Assembly (NCBI GenBank): GCA_017519975.1
Contig: JAFWRM010000033.1
Coordinates: 1-64,000 of the forward strand
Source: Oscillospiraceae bacterium
Lineage (GTDB): Bacteria > Bacillota > Clostridia > Oscillospirales > Oscillospiraceae
DNA length: 64,000 nt
Direction of reading: 5' to 3'
Part shown: piece after piece, positions 32,005 through 41,703 of the stretch
How positions within the stretch are numbered: the first letter of the stretch is position 1
How the letters are laid out: each line of letters begins with the position of its first letter
Made by a program: the position numbers and the translations under genes
Notes under the pieces: generated by a model
Told to the model about the DNA's origin: nothing
Seen by the model: only the letters and a program-made list of their open reading frames with translations
Database searches by the model: none

Positions 32005-32991
32005 ATGCTTACATTACGTGAAAACGCCATGGCGATCTACCATCATGAGCAGCCGGATTTTTACGGAGATCTGATGGACGCGGTGCAGCTGCTGCCGCAT
32101 CCGGAGATGGGAAGCACCATGATCCCGCAGGACGGCCTTGAACACAAGGACGCCTGGGGAACGGTGTATATTTTCAAGCCCGGCGCGCCCGGCGCCCATC
32201 CCCACGTGACGAAGGAGAACGCCGTCATCAAGGATATCGAGCACTGGCAGGATGATCTGGTAGTGCCCCCGTACAAGGATCTGGACTGGAGCCTCGGAAA
32301 GAAAGTGGTTTCCGAGATGGACAGGAACGAGAAGATGGCGTGCGTCATGCTCGGCGGAGGCCTGTTCGAACGTTCCCACCACCTGATGGGCATGGAAACG
32401 GCGCTGTGCAATTATCTGGAGTATCCAGAAGAAATGGCGGCGCTTCTGCGCGTGATCGCCGATTATAAGATCGGATATATCCGCGAAATGGGGAAGGAAC
32501 TCCATCCGGACATCATCTTCTACCATGACGACTGGGGAAGCAAGCAGAACGTGTTTCTTCCGCCCCCGGTATGGCGGGAGATCATCAAGCCCCTCCAGCA
32601 GGAGATCTCAGACGCCATCCACGAAGCGGGTATGATCTACATGCATCATGCGGACTGCATCTGTCAGCCGATCGTTACGGACATGGTGGAGATCGGGATC
32701 GACATCTGGCAGGGCGTGATCGCTCAGAACGACATCGTCGAGATCCAACGCATAACGGAAGGAAAGCTGGCGATGGTGGGCGGCATCGACGGCCCGAAGG
32801 TTGACATAGCAAACATCACGGAGGAGGAGATCCGTGCGGAAGTCCGACGGGCGATCGATACGTACTGTCCGGCCGGACGCTTCTTCCCGTCGATCCCGAA
32901 CGGCGTATGCTATCGCCCGTGGAACGATTCCATCGTCAAGGACGAGCTGAAAAAGTACGGACGGGAATTTGCCCTGAAGCATCCCATCTGA
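32005..32991 (+). CDS. Uroporphyrinogen decarboxylase-family protein, probable methyltransferase
   Basis: 328 residues, CGGAGG 8 nt before the ATG. It has the UroD TIM-barrel character: MGMETALCNYLEYPEEMAAL, DIIFYHDDWGSKQNVFLPP, and a C-terminal GGIDGPKVDIANITEEEI. The zinc-ligand region is YMHHADCICQ (His-x-x-Cys) rather than the cleaner H-x-C of the protein at 12195-13247, and the second Cys would be in DTYCPAG or NGVCYRP. Such proteins act in methyl transfer from methoxy compounds, methylamines or methylthiols via corrinoid. Substrate unassigned; no corrinoid protein adjacent. It has its own promoter and terminator. Confidence 0.72.
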   Translation: MLTLRENAMAIYHHEQPDFYGDLMDAVQLLPHPEMGSTMIPQDGLEHKDAWGTVYIFKPGAPGAHPHVTKENAVIKDIEHWQDDLVVPPYKDLDWSLGKKVVSEMDRNEKMACVMLGGGLFERSHHLMGMETALCNYLEYPEEMAALLRVIADYKIGYIREMGKELHPDIIFYHDDWGSKQNVFLPPPVWREIIKPLQQEISDAIHEAGMIYMHHADCICQPIVTDMVEIGIDIWQGVIAQNDIVEIQRITEGKLAMVGGIDGPKVDIANITEEEIRAEVRRAIDTYCPAGRFFPSIPNGVCYRPWNDSIVKDELKKYGREFALKHPI

Positions 32992-33017
32992 GAACTGCAT
33001 TTCATGAACAAGAACCG

Positions 33018-33048
33018 GGCCTGCCAATTCTTCGGCAGGCCTTTTTTT
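33018..33048 (+). terminator. Intrinsic terminator after the UroD-family gene
   Basis: Stem GGCCTGCC (33018-33025) with GGCAGGCC (33034-33041), followed by seven T. Confidence 0.88.
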
Positions 33049-33191
33049 GCTGTGCGAAAAGCATTTTTGATGGGACTAATGTTTTGCACTCGTGCCGAGA
33101 GCAGATACCTGAAGACAGAATAATCGGTTCAGTTTCTTTCAAGAGACCAGATTAACATGCTTGTAGCAGGCCATTATCTTGAATGGCTGGT

Positions 33192-33220
33192 TTGTATTCC
33201 AAGAAGGATTTTGTTATAAT
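33192..33220 (+). promoter_or_regulatory. Promoter of the PucR-type regulator gene
   Basis: TTGTAT (33192-33197)-N17-TATAAT (33215-33220), with a TG one base before the -10. Confidence 0.7.
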
Positions 33221-33303
33221 TATAAACAAAAGATGAGAGAAAAAGTGGCTGTCGGTATGAGGAATCATTTGGATTTTCGAGTGGTCTTAGGAGGAAAGAG
33301 TGA

Positions 33304-34773
33304 ATGAATATTAGTATGAGTATCCTCGCCTATGAGTTGAAAGATCTCCCGATTGAATCTGATATAAAGAATGACGGAATGACAATTCAGGGAATCCGAT
33401 TTTTTGACGAGGGGAGCGTCATGTCAGATCACTATGTCTACATCAGTGATGAGACTAATGGGAGATCTGCGGATACAACAAGAGTTGTTCTGTCTCACCA
33501 AGGAAGTACAATCCGCATTACCGGACCCCGTTTTGAGTCGGTCATTAACCGCGTAAACAGGATATTCGAAAAATACAATGAATGGAGCATCGAACTACGC
33601 TCTGCAATGTATAAAGATGATGTTTTTCAACGTGTGCTGGATGTTGCGCATGAAGTATTTGCCACACCCATGTTTTTCGGACATAAAAGCAGAATGGTTT
33701 TTGCAATCACACGGCAGTACACAGATAAAGATGTCTATGAAGGATGGGATGAGTTCAAAAAGGAGCTGAGGATCACTCCGCATATTGCCCAGATCATACA
33801 AATCCAGGGGTATAAACCGTATATGGATGTTTCACGACAGCAGTCTCTTGACCCGCTGCAGCCGAATGCGACAATCCGTTACCAGCTTCGGACCAATGTT
33901 TATTATGAGGGAAGCGTCTATGGCCATCTGTATATTTACGGATATGAAGAAAAGCCAGATGAGGCGATCTGGCAGCTGGCCAAATATGTAGGGGGCATTT
34001 TCAGTGAGATACTGAAGTATTACGGGGTTAAGAACACTCTCCGATTTCAGGAAATGTCATGGGTTATCGATGCAATCGAAGGAAAAGAACTGACGCCATA
34101 TCAGATTACCCATCTTGCCTCTCTGGCGGGAACGGATAGATTCGATTATTATGAGTTATTCAAGTTTGAACTCAACGATAACAAACTGGACAATGCATTA
34201 TTGTGGCTTGTTGACCAGTTGGATTCTTTAGATCATACCCTGTCCCTCCCATACGGGAGTGCTGTCGTAATGCTGAGGTATTGCACACAGGGAGAAGATC
34301 AGTCAGAATTGCAGCGGCTCAAGGAAATCCTCAGTTACTGCGATTTTGATTGCGGGATCAGTTTTGCCTTTTCGGATATCAAGGATATCGGAACAGCATG
34401 GAAACAGGCAGGTATGGCACTGGATTACGCGAAAGAAAGATTTGAAAAGATTCATATGTTCCGGGACTGTGCTCTGCTGGGAATCTCCCGGGAATTTATG
34501 GACGTGACCGCGTGGAAGCCATGGATTATGCCTGAGCTGCTCAGTATGGCAAAAGGTGACAGTGAGGGTGGGAAGGAATACTATAATACTTTATCCGCCT
34601 ATCTGGAAAACGGGTGCAGTCCAACGGCAACGTCAAAAGCACTGTTTCTTCATAAGAATACTCTGTTATACAGGATCAAGAAGATAGAGAGTATTCTGGG
34701 TGTGGAGCTGAATGATCAGGCAACAGCAGAATATCTGCACCTGTGCTGCCTGATGCTTGATTATAGCAAATAG
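33304..34773 (+). CDS. PucR/CdaR-type transcriptional regulator
   Basis: 489 residues, AGGAGGAAAGAGTGA upstream. The C-terminal ~45 residues carry the PucR helix-turn-helix: LSAYLENGCSPTATSKALFL then HKNTLLYRIKKIESILGVEL. The N-terminal part is a sensor region without a motif I recognise, and the middle has the GGDEF-like fold stretch usual in CdaR proteins. Family members activate genes for catabolism of purines, sugars or amino compounds. It is separated from the SDR-ABC transporter operon by a terminator and 296 nt, and is the best candidate regulator of that operon. Its DNA is more AT-rich than the upstream genes. Confidence 0.82.
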   Translation: MNISMSILAYELKDLPIESDIKNDGMTIQGIRFFDEGSVMSDHYVYISDETNGRSADTTRVVLSHQGSTIRITGPRFESVINRVNRIFEKYNEWSIELRSAMYKDDVFQRVLDVAHEVFATPMFFGHKSRMVFAITRQYTDKDVYEGWDEFKKELRITPHIAQIIQIQGYKPYMDVSRQQSLDPLQPNATIRYQLRTNVYYEGSVYGHLYIYGYEEKPDEAIWQLAKYVGGIFSEILKYYGVKNTLRFQEMSWVIDAIEGKELTPYQITHLASLAGTDRFDYYELFKFELNDNKLDNALLWLVDQLDSLDHTLSLPYGSAVVMLRYCTQGEDQSELQRLKEILSYCDFDCGISFAFSDIKDIGTAWKQAGMALDYAKERFEKIHMFRDCALLGISREFMDVTAWKPWIMPELLSMAKGDSEGGKEYYNTLSAYLENGCSPTATSKALFLHKNTLLYRIKKIESILGVELNDQATAEYLHLCCLMLDYSK

Positions 34774-34791
34774 ACATAGACGCAAAACATT

Positions 34792-34835
34792 AAAATGCAG
34801 CCAGTCGAGGCAATTCGGCTGGCTGCATTTTTGTG
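34792..34835 (+). terminator. Intrinsic terminator after the PucR-type gene
   Basis: Stem AAATGCAGCCAG with complement CTGGCTGCATTT and a 12-nt interior, ending in TTTTTG. The 230 bp from here to the SDR start hold no gene; a GGATAAT at 35009-35015 may be a -10 element. Confidence 0.85.
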
Positions 34836-35069
34836 TGCTTTGTCGAAAATGCACAAAAAGGCGGGGGGATTATCACAGAAACAGGCACCATTTGTTCATT
34901 CATACCGAAGAAAGTCAGCCTTTCCTCCCTTTTTTTCAGATTTGGCGAACATTGGAAACGAAAAACAGAGATGGCATCATAAGGGCAGATAATCGACCAG
35001 CATAGTACGGATAATGTAGAAAGGAATCAATTGCTGAGCTGAATAATAACGATTGAGAGGTAAGGATTT

Positions 35070-35858
35070 ATGGGCATATATGTTGTCACCGGTGGTAGCA
35101 AAGGTATAGGGGAACAAACGGCTCTGCTTCTCAAGAAAGCAGGTCATAAGGTGATAAATGTTGATATGGCGGATGGTGATATCTGCTGTGATATCGGAGA
35201 GGACACAGGACGTGAAAAGGTGGTGCGCACATTGTTTAAGATGTGCCCGGACGGAATCGACGGACTTGTATCCAATGCCGGCATCGCATCCAATGAGAGA
35301 TTATCGAAGGTGCTTGCGGTCAACTACTTCGGTGCTATCGCAATCATGAAAGGGCTTTTCCCACTGCTGCAGAAAAAGCGCGGGCGTTGTGTCGTAACAG
35401 TTTCCGGATCAGTTGCCTATCTGCCTGACAACCGTTATCGGGTAGATAATCTTCTGGTCAACTGTGAGGATGAAGAGCGGATTTCCGCACTGGTCGACAC
35501 GTTTGATCCTGTGGAAGTGGACAATACCATTTACGGCTCAACAAAGGCTGCCCTAATCCATTGGATCCGACGCACTGCTCCCGCGTGGGCGCTGGGAGGA
35601 GTCAATTTGAATGCGGTGGCCCCAGGCGGTGTCAAGACAACGATCATGGATAATGTGAAGAATATGGGAGCCTCACCTGAATTCCTGATGGGATTTCCGG
35701 CACCTACTACAGCGAAGGAGGGAAGGCCTATGTATCCGGAAGAGATTGCGGACGCACTGGTTTTCATGGTGTCTCCGGGAGCCCGCGGCATGTGCGGAGA
35801 GATTCTGTACTGTGATACGGGAACAGCATGTGTTCTGCATAACGATATTCTCTATTGA
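35070..35858 (+). CDS. SDR resembling 3-alpha-hydroxysteroid dehydrogenase/carbonyl reductase
   Basis: 262 residues; TGAGAGGTAAGG precedes the ATG. NAD-binding TGGSKGIG (7-14) with Asp at the end of strand 2 (NVDMADG) points to NAD(H). The Ser is in VTVSGSVAY, then comes a family-specific insertion (VDNLLVNCEDEERISALVDT) before Y-x3-K in YGSTKAAL. This layout, with DIGEDTGREKV and LAVNYFGAIAIM, is that of HsdA-type 3-alpha-hydroxysteroid dehydrogenase/carbonyl reductase rather than of a plain FabG. It is 40-50% like the SDR at 41704 by eye. It heads the operon with the Opp-type transporter. The actual substrate is unproven. Confidence 0.82.
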   Translation: MGIYVVTGGSKGIGEQTALLLKKAGHKVINVDMADGDICCDIGEDTGREKVVRTLFKMCPDGIDGLVSNAGIASNERLSKVLAVNYFGAIAIMKGLFPLLQKKRGRCVVTVSGSVAYLPDNRYRVDNLLVNCEDEERISALVDTFDPVEVDNTIYGSTKAALIHWIRRTAPAWALGGVNLNAVAPGGVKTTIMDNVKNMGASPEFLMGFPAPTTAKEGRPMYPEEIADALVFMVSPGARGMCGEILYCDTGTACVLHNDILY

Positions 35859-35937
35859 ATATCCTGCCGCGTTGCCCGGTTTTGCAGTGCTTCCCCTGAT
35901 AAGTGATCCTAAAACCAGATGAGAGGGAGGAAGAGAG

Positions 35938-36915
35938 ATGTGGAAATACATTGTTAAAAGACTGTTGTGGATGATACCAGTATTGCTGGGGGTGGCTCTG
36001 ATCGTCATTATTCTGATCGATATCACACCGGGAGATCCCGCGAGGCTGTTCCTGGGTACCCGTGCATCAGCGGAGGATGTTGCCGCCTTTCGGGAGCAGC
36101 TGCATCTGAATGACCCAATCCTGGTACGATATGCCAGATTCATATGGGACGCGGTACGCGGAGATTTCGGAACATCTCTGATTTCAGGAGAGCCTGTCCT
36201 GAAGGATCTTCTGGTCCGATTTCCGTATACACTGCTCCTTATTTTCCTGAGCGTGCTGCTCGCTTTGGCATTGGGAATCCCTCTGGGAGTATATGCGGCG
36301 ACACATCAGTACACATGGAAGGACAATGCAGCTATCTTCGCGTCACTGTTCTGCGTATCCATGCCGAACTTCTGGTTCGCACTGGTCCTGGTTCAGATCT
36401 TCTGTACAAAGCTTCACCTGCTTCCCAATCTGGGAATTGACTCCTGGAAAGGATGGATCCTTCCCATCGTGTCGCTGACGATCGGCTATACAGCTTCTAT
36501 TGCAAGACAGACACGGTCCAGTATGTTGGAACAGATCCGGCAGGATTTCGTCATTACCGCACGGGCGAAAGGGCAGACGGAGAGAAAGGTGATCTACAAG
36601 CACGCATTGAAAAATGCGCTGATCCCGATAATCATGGTGGCCGGTTCCATGTTCGGCCTCTCACTGGGTGGGGCCATCATTGCGGAAACGATCTTTTCGA
36701 TTCCGGGAACAGGAAACTATGCAATGATGGCGCTCAACAGGAGAGATTTTCCGGCAATCCAGGGAAGTGTACTGTTCCTGGCAATCCTGTTCAGTGTGAT
36801 CATGCTTCTCGTCGACATTGTATTTGCCTATGTCGATCCGCGGATACGTTCTCAATACAGTAGCAATATGAGAAGAAAGAGAAAGGAGGATTCCGAAAAT
36901 GAGCAAGAAGCGTGA
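35938..36915 (+). CDS. Opp/Dpp-type ABC transporter permease (DppB-like)
   Basis: 325 residues, six hydrophobic helices, GAGGGAGGAAGAG before the ATG. The N-terminal MWKYIVKRLLWMIPVLLGVA and the EAA-type loop RAKGQTERKVIYKHALKNAL are typical of the DppB/GsiC/NikB group. It pairs with the next permease to form the channel for peptides, nickel chelates or other solutes. It overlaps the next gene by 17 nt. Confidence 0.9.
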   Translation: MWKYIVKRLLWMIPVLLGVALIVIILIDITPGDPARLFLGTRASAEDVAAFREQLHLNDPILVRYARFIWDAVRGDFGTSLISGEPVLKDLLVRFPYTLLLIFLSVLLALALGIPLGVYAATHQYTWKDNAAIFASLFCVSMPNFWFALVLVQIFCTKLHLLPNLGIDSWKGWILPIVSLTIGYTASIARQTRSSMLEQIRQDFVITARAKGQTERKVIYKHALKNALIPIIMVAGSMFGLSLGGAIIAETIFSIPGTGNYAMMALNRRDFPAIQGSVLFLAILFSVIMLLVDIVFAYVDPRIRSQYSSNMRRKRKEDSENEQEA

Positions 36916-37765
36916 CAGGAAGAGCAACACCGGGATTGGAGCCGTATGGCACCGGCTGAAGAAGAACAAACTCGCAGTAGTCGGACTGATTATTGTTATT
37001 GCGCTTCTGCTTACATCGGTATTGGCACCATGGATCGCTCCTTATTCCTATGATGAGCAGGATGCATCCAGTTCTCTGGTAGGCCCTTGCAAAGAACACC
37101 TGCTCGGAACGGACAAGCTTGGCAGGGATATTCTGAGCAGATTGATCTACGGTTCTCAGCAGTCTCTGAAAATCGGACTTCTGGCGGTTGCCATGGCAGC
37201 CTGCATCGGCATCATTATCGGATCGATAGCCGGATTCTACGGGGGAATTGTTGACAACATCCTCATGCGCATCCTGGATGTTTATCAGTGTATCCCCATG
37301 ATGCTGATGTGCATTGCACTTGCTGCAGCTCTTGGAGCCGGGGTTATCAACACGATCATCGCGATAGGCGTATGCACAGCTCCGGGATACGCGCGGCTGC
37401 TGCGGGCGACCATCCTCACCGTTCGGGACAAGGAATATGTAGAAGCGGCAAGAGCAGTCAACGCGAGCGATTTCAGCATCATTATGACACAAGTAGTCCC
37501 CAATGCGATTTCTCCGCTGATTGTGGAGATTACGATGAGCATCGGCGGAGCCATACTGTTTGTAGCCATGCTCAGTTTCCTTGGCCTGGGGATCCAGCCT
37601 CCGACTCCGGAATGGGGCGCAATGCTTTCTGAGGGAAGAAGTTACATGAGAGAACACTCTTCCTTAGTCCTTTTCCCGGGAATTTGCATTATGATCAGTG
37701 TCCTTGCGTTCAATCTTCTGGGCGACGGCCTTCGGGATGCCCTGGACCCGCGCCTGAAGAACTGA
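36899..37765 (+). CDS. Opp/Dpp-type ABC transporter permease (DppC-like)
   Basis: 288 residues with the OppC_N segment ([20 protein letters not shown]) and six helices in total. [19 protein letters not shown] is the DppC-family hallmark, and the EAA loop is [20 protein letters not shown]. Partner of the preceding permease. It ends 10 nt before the ATPase start. Confidence 0.9.
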   Translation: MSKKRDRKSNTGIGAVWHRLKKNKLAVVGLIIVIALLLTSVLAPWIAPYSYDEQDASSSLVGPCKEHLLGTDKLGRDILSRLIYGSQQSLKIGLLAVAMAACIGIIIGSIAGFYGGIVDNILMRILDVYQCIPMMLMCIALAAALGAGVINTIIAIGVCTAPGYARLLRATILTVRDKEYVEAARAVNASDFSIIMTQVVPNAISPLIVEITMSIGGAILFVAMLSFLGLGIQPPTPEWGAMLSEGRSYMREHSSLVLFPGICIMISVLAFNLLGDGLRDALDPRLKN

Positions 37766-37775
37766 GGTGAAGCAC

Positions 37776-38756
37776 ATGGATAACAACAAACTGCTTGAAA
37801 TAAAAAACCTTGTCGTTCAGTACGAATCGGATGATTCGGTCGTTCATGCCGTCAATGGCGTAAATCTCTCCTTCCGCAGCGGTGAGACGGTAGGTCTTGT
37901 AGGCGAAACAGGGGCAGGAAAGACGACTATCGCAAGGTCAATACTTCGTATCCTCCCGTCCCCGCAAGCGGAGGTCGTATCCGGGGAGATCCTGTTTGAG
38001 GGAGAGGATCTGCTCAAACTGAGCGAAAAAGAGATGCGAAAGATCCGAGGCAACAAGATTGCAATGATCTTCCAGGATCCTATGACTGCCCTGAATCCGA
38101 TCGAACGTGTTGGAGATCAGATTGCGGAGGCAATCAGTCTGCATAACCGCGTTACTCCTGCGGAAGCGGAAGAACGGGCGATTAAGATGCTGGAGATGGT
38201 AGGAATCCCTGGGAGCCGGTATTCAGAATACCCGCATCAGTTTTCCGGCGGTATGAAGCAGCGTGTCGTTATCGCGATGGCATTGGCCTGCAAGCCGGAA
38301 CTTCTCCTGGCAGACGAACCGACGACCGCTCTTGATGTAACCATTCAGGCTCAGGTCCTTGAATTGATGAAAGCGTTAAAGAAACAGCTCAACTCCTGTG
38401 TGCTGATGATAACACACGATCTGGGTGTGGTTGCCTCCATCTGTGACTCTGTGGCGGTCATCTATGCTGGAGAGATCGTGGAATACGGTTCCCTGGCGGA
38501 TATTTTTGATTACGCTTCCCATCCGTATACGAAAGGCCTGTTCGCTTCTCTGCCAAAACTGAATTCCAAAGAACGTCGTCTGAAACCGATCAAAGGTTTG
38601 ATGCCGGATCCAACCAATCTTCCGAAGGGCTGCAGTTTCTGCGAACGATGCGGCTATGCGAAAGATATCTGCAGGGAAAAGAAACCCGAGACCATAGAGA
38701 TGTCACCCGGTCATTACGTAAAGTGTTTCCTGATTGAGGAGGTACAAAATGGCTGA
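37776..38756 (+). CDS. Opp/Dpp-type ABC transporter ATPase (DppD-like)
   Basis: 326 residues from ATG 37776, 8 nt after GAGGTGA; a GTG nine bases upstream is less likely. Walker [10 protein letters not shown], signature FSGGMKQR, Walker [13 protein letters not shown] and the H-loop ITHDLG are intact. The C-terminal oligo_HPY domain has four Cys ([14 protein letters not shown]), the usual Fe-S-like cluster site. It overlaps the next ATPase gene by 8 nt. Confidence 0.92.
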   Translation: MDNNKLLEIKNLVVQYESDDSVVHAVNGVNLSFRSGETVGLVGETGAGKTTIARSILRILPSPQAEVVSGEILFEGEDLLKLSEKEMRKIRGNKIAMIFQDPMTALNPIERVGDQIAEAISLHNRVTPAEAEERAIKMLEMVGIPGSRYSEYPHQFSGGMKQRVVIAMALACKPELLLADEPTTALDVTIQAQVLELMKALKKQLNSCVLMITHDLGVVASICDSVAVIYAGEIVEYGSLADIFDYASHPYTKGLFASLPKLNSKERRLKPIKGLMPDPTNLPKGCSFCERCGYAKDICREKKPETIEMSPGHYVKCFLIEEVQNG

Positions 38757-39711
38757 TCTTCTTGAAGTCGTCGATCTGAAAAAATACTTTAAAACCGGCA
38801 GCGGGATGCTTCATGCCGTTGACGGAGTCAACTTCTCGATCGAGGAAGGAAAAACACTTGGAGTCGTGGGAGAATCCGGCTGCGGAAAATCTACGCTGGG
38901 ACGCACAATACTTCACCTTCTGGACAGCACCGGAGGAAGGATCTTTTTCGAGGGGAAGGATGTGACAAACCCGTCAAAAAGAGAACTGGGAAGACTCAGA
39001 AAAGAGATGCAGATCATTTTCCAGGATCCGTTTTCGTCTCTGAATCCGAGAATGTCTGTCAGTGAAGCAATCAAATATCCGCTGAAGGTAGCGGGAGGAA
39101 TGTCCTCTGCTGAAATGCAGAAGCAGGCGGAAAAACTGATGGATGTTGTAGGACTTGCTTCGCGATATGCAAACGCCTATCCGCATGAACTCGACGGAGG
39201 GAGAAGGCAGAGAATCGGGATTGCACGTGCGTTGGCACTTAACCCCAAGTTTATCGTCTGTGATGAACCGGTTTCCGCACTTGATGTTTCCATTCAGGCA
39301 CAGGTCCTAAATCTGATGCTGGATCTTCAGGAAGAGCGAAAACTCACATATATGTTTGTCACTCATGATCTTTCCGTAGTCAAATACATATCCGATGATA
39401 TCCTCGTCATGTACCTTGGTGAAGTCGTTGAAAAAGCGCCTTCAGACGAACTGTTTGCCAATACGCTGCATCCTTACAGCAAGGCTCTTCTGTCTGCGAT
39501 ACCTGTTCCGGATATTCACAACATCACACCCGTCATACCCCTGAGAGGAGAGATTACATCTCCGATAGACCCCAAACCGGGCTGCAGGTTTATGGCAAGA
39601 TGTCCGTATGCCGATGAAGCTTGCAAAAAGAAACAGAAATTACGCGAGCTCTATCCCGGCCATTTCGTCTCTTGCTGTAAATGTGAAGCAATAAACAGCA
39701 CTGCCAATTAA
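38749..39711 (+). CDS. Opp/Dpp-type ABC transporter ATPase (DppF-like)
   Basis: 320 residues from ATG 38749 with GAGGAGGT upstream. Walker [10 protein letters not shown] and Walker [13 protein letters not shown] are normal. The signature reads LDGGRRQR instead of LSGGQRQR, and the same variant is present in the paralogue at 51295-52254. The C-terminal oligo_HPY domain carries Cys in [14 protein letters not shown]. It forms the heterodimeric motor with the preceding ATPase. Confidence 0.92.
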   Translation: MADLLEVVDLKKYFKTGSGMLHAVDGVNFSIEEGKTLGVVGESGCGKSTLGRTILHLLDSTGGRIFFEGKDVTNPSKRELGRLRKEMQIIFQDPFSSLNPRMSVSEAIKYPLKVAGGMSSAEMQKQAEKLMDVVGLASRYANAYPHELDGGRRQRIGIARALALNPKFIVCDEPVSALDVSIQAQVLNLMLDLQEERKLTYMFVTHDLSVVKYISDDILVMYLGEVVEKAPSDELFANTLHPYSKALLSAIPVPDIHNITPVIPLRGEITSPIDPKPGCRFMARCPYADEACKKKQKLRELYPGHFVSCCKCEAINSTAN

Positions 39712-39759
39712 AAAAGGAGGAAAAAGAATGAAAAAGGATTCTACAGATTTGTATGCCTC

Positions 39760-41265
39760 TTGATATGCTTTGCTTTGGCATTATCTCTGACAGCATGCGG
39801 AAAAGGGGCATCCGGGAAGGATGCCGCAAAGAAAGATACCGTACGGATCGCAACGACGGGAGACGCTGGGTCTCTGTACCCCATGGCGGTTGACGGACTG
39901 GGTTTCTTTATGGTACTTGAATCCTATTGTGAAACCCTGTGGTCCATCGACCAGAACGGGGACTTTGCCTGGAGACTGGCGACCAGCATCGAACCAGTTA
40001 GCGATACACAGTACCGGATCCATCTGAGAGAGGGCGTCAAATTCAACAACGGCAATGATTTTACGGCAGAAGACGTCGTCCACTCACTCAACGTTTATAA
40101 GAATGATCCGATGCGTATGATGTACCTGTCCAGTATGCAGGTCGATAAAACACAGATTATCGATGAGCACACGCTCGAAATATTCTTTGAAAGCTATAAT
40201 AAGGGATCTCTTCCCATGCTTCAGGGCGTATACATTATGGACGCAGAGTCGGCAGATACGACAGATTGGAATAAGGCACCGAACGGAACAGGCCCTTATG
40301 TACTTACAGAGTATACGATCAACAATTCAGTAAAGTTTACTGCGCGTGAAGATGGCTGGTGGGGCGGTGAAATCGGAATCAAGAACGTGGAATTTTATAT
40401 CATAGAAGAGGACGCTCAGGTGATCACGTCTTTGGAACAAGGGACGGTAGATGTTGTCAATGAGGTCCCTGCCGCTGATGTGGAATATGTTTCGTCTCTT
40501 GAAAACTACAATGTGGAGAAGATCGATGCCAAAACGCAGATCATCGCTCAGTTTAACCAGACCGATGCCTCCATTTTCAAAGACAAAAATGCACGTTATG
40601 CCGTGGCACACCTGATTGACAAGGAAGCCATGATCGACCTGGCTCTCGAGGACCTTGCAACACCCGCAGTCGCGCCGGTCAGCGTACAGAGCAGCGACTG
40701 GTATGACGGACTTGCAAATCTCCATTCTACCTATTCGGAAGGATTCAACATTGATCTGGCAAAGCAGTATGCGGAAAAAGCAGGTATTGCCGGATCTAAG
40801 ATTACCATCATCACAAATGGTATTCAGTATTATGTGACGATGGCGGAAATGCTGCAGAATAAACTCAAGGAGATCGGCGTCGACGCAGAGATTAAGAACT
40901 ATGATACAGCGGCCATGTATGAGATCATGTATGACGCATCCAGCGGATGGGACATCATCCTGACCAATACGGGAGGACCGACCGGACTTGGCGCGGATAT
41001 TATGAGCGGATACATGGGGTTTGCTAACTACGGTCAGTGGTCCGGTCAGGAGTATGACGAGTTCGTCGCCCTCGGTCTGAAAACGCTGGGCACGTCGGAC
41101 GAAGCGGAGTACAACAAATTGTACAAGCAGATGGTAGAAGACTTCTCTGAAGTCTGCACGTGGTACGGTATCTGTGATCAGACGGCAGCAGTTGCATATG
41201 CGAAGGATCTGAATATCACACTTACCAGCTCCTATCTGCACCCCGCGGAGTGGTCATTCAAGTAA
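39760..41265 (+). CDS. Opp/Dpp-type substrate-binding lipoprotein (SBP_bac_5), apparent frameshift in its signal peptide
   Basis: The long frame starts only at TTG 39760 and lacks a nearby ribosome binding site. A strong AAGGAGG at 39715-39721 and ATG 39728 precede it, but in the ATG frame TGA follows after 11 codons. One extra A in the A5 run at 39731-39735 would restore MKKGFYRFVCLLICFALALS followed by lipobox LTAC. The mature SBP_bac_5 domain (about 490 residues) is intact: LREGVKFNNGNDFTAEDVVH and TGPYVLTEYTI are typical. So this is either a one-base deletion, a sequence error, or slippage. It supplies substrate to the permeases upstream. Confidence 0.8.
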   Translation: MICFALALSLTACGKGASGKDAAKKDTVRIATTGDAGSLYPMAVDGLGFFMVLESYCETLWSIDQNGDFAWRLATSIEPVSDTQYRIHLREGVKFNNGNDFTAEDVVHSLNVYKNDPMRMMYLSSMQVDKTQIIDEHTLEIFFESYNKGSLPMLQGVYIMDAESADTTDWNKAPNGTGPYVLTEYTINNSVKFTAREDGWWGGEIGIKNVEFYIIEEDAQVITSLEQGTVDVVNEVPAADVEYVSSLENYNVEKIDAKTQIIAQFNQTDASIFKDKNARYAVAHLIDKEAMIDLALEDLATPAVAPVSVQSSDWYDGLANLHSTYSEGFNIDLAKQYAEKAGIAGSKITIITNGIQYYVTMAEMLQNKLKEIGVDAEIKNYDTAAMYEIMYDASSGWDIILTNTGGPTGLGADIMSGYMGFANYGQWSGQEYDEFVALGLKTLGTSDEAEYNKLYKQMVEDFSEVCTWYGICDQTAAVAYAKDLNITLTSSYLHPAEWSFK

Positions 41266-41292
41266 AACCAGAGTACAGATCAGTTTCTGACA

Positions 41293-41325
41293 GTTATCCC
41301 TGCTGCATCCGGCAGCAGGGATAAC
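41293..41325 (+). other. Intercistronic hairpin
   Basis: A perfect 14-bp stem GTTATCCCTGCTGC (41293-41306) with 41312-41325 and no T tract. It probably stabilises or processes the mRNA after the binding-protein gene. Confidence 0.65.
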
Positions 41326-41365
41326 CGCAGAAACCGCTATCGCTGTTGAGAAAAAGGGAATGTCT

Positions 41366-41692
41366 ATGATCAATAAAGTAATGAAAGCCCTTTATGAAAA
41401 GGACTATGTCGGACTGGCCGAATGCTTTTCCCCCGAATGCAAGTATATGGATTACTGCCCTTCTCTGAACGGGAATGAAAACTATTTCGTATACGGGAAA
41501 GAAGCGGTGGAAATGTTCTTCAGGAATCGCTTTGTGCACAAGCATTTTGAAATTGCATCTCCGAGAGTGGAAGACAGCGACACCGCCACCTTTTTCGGAT
41601 ACTACGATGCTCCGTTCGTATATGCGCGGCTTCGGATCGAAAAACGGGATGAGCAGGGAAAGATTGTCAAGCTTGTCGTAAGCCCGACGTGA
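41366..41692 (+). CDS. SnoaL-like (NTF2-fold) protein
   Basis: 108 residues from ATG 41366, 6 nt after AAAGGGA. The pattern MKALYEKDYVGLAECFSPEC, KYMDYCPSLNG, VYGKEAVEMFFRNRF and a C-terminal GKIVKLVVSP is that of the SnoaL/NTF2-like superfamily, which includes ketosteroid isomerases, polyketide cyclases and the bile-acid dehydratase BaiE. It is shorter than BaiE (about 166 residues). Catalytic residues cannot be assigned with certainty; Asp in YMDYCP is a candidate. It lies between the binding protein and a second SDR with which it is coupled (11-nt gap). Confidence 0.72.
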   Translation: MINKVMKALYEKDYVGLAECFSPECKYMDYCPSLNGNENYFVYGKEAVEMFFRNRFVHKHFEIASPRVEDSDTATFFGYYDAPFVYARLRIEKRDEQGKIVKLVVSPT

Positions 41693-41703
41693 GGAAGCAT
41701 TCT

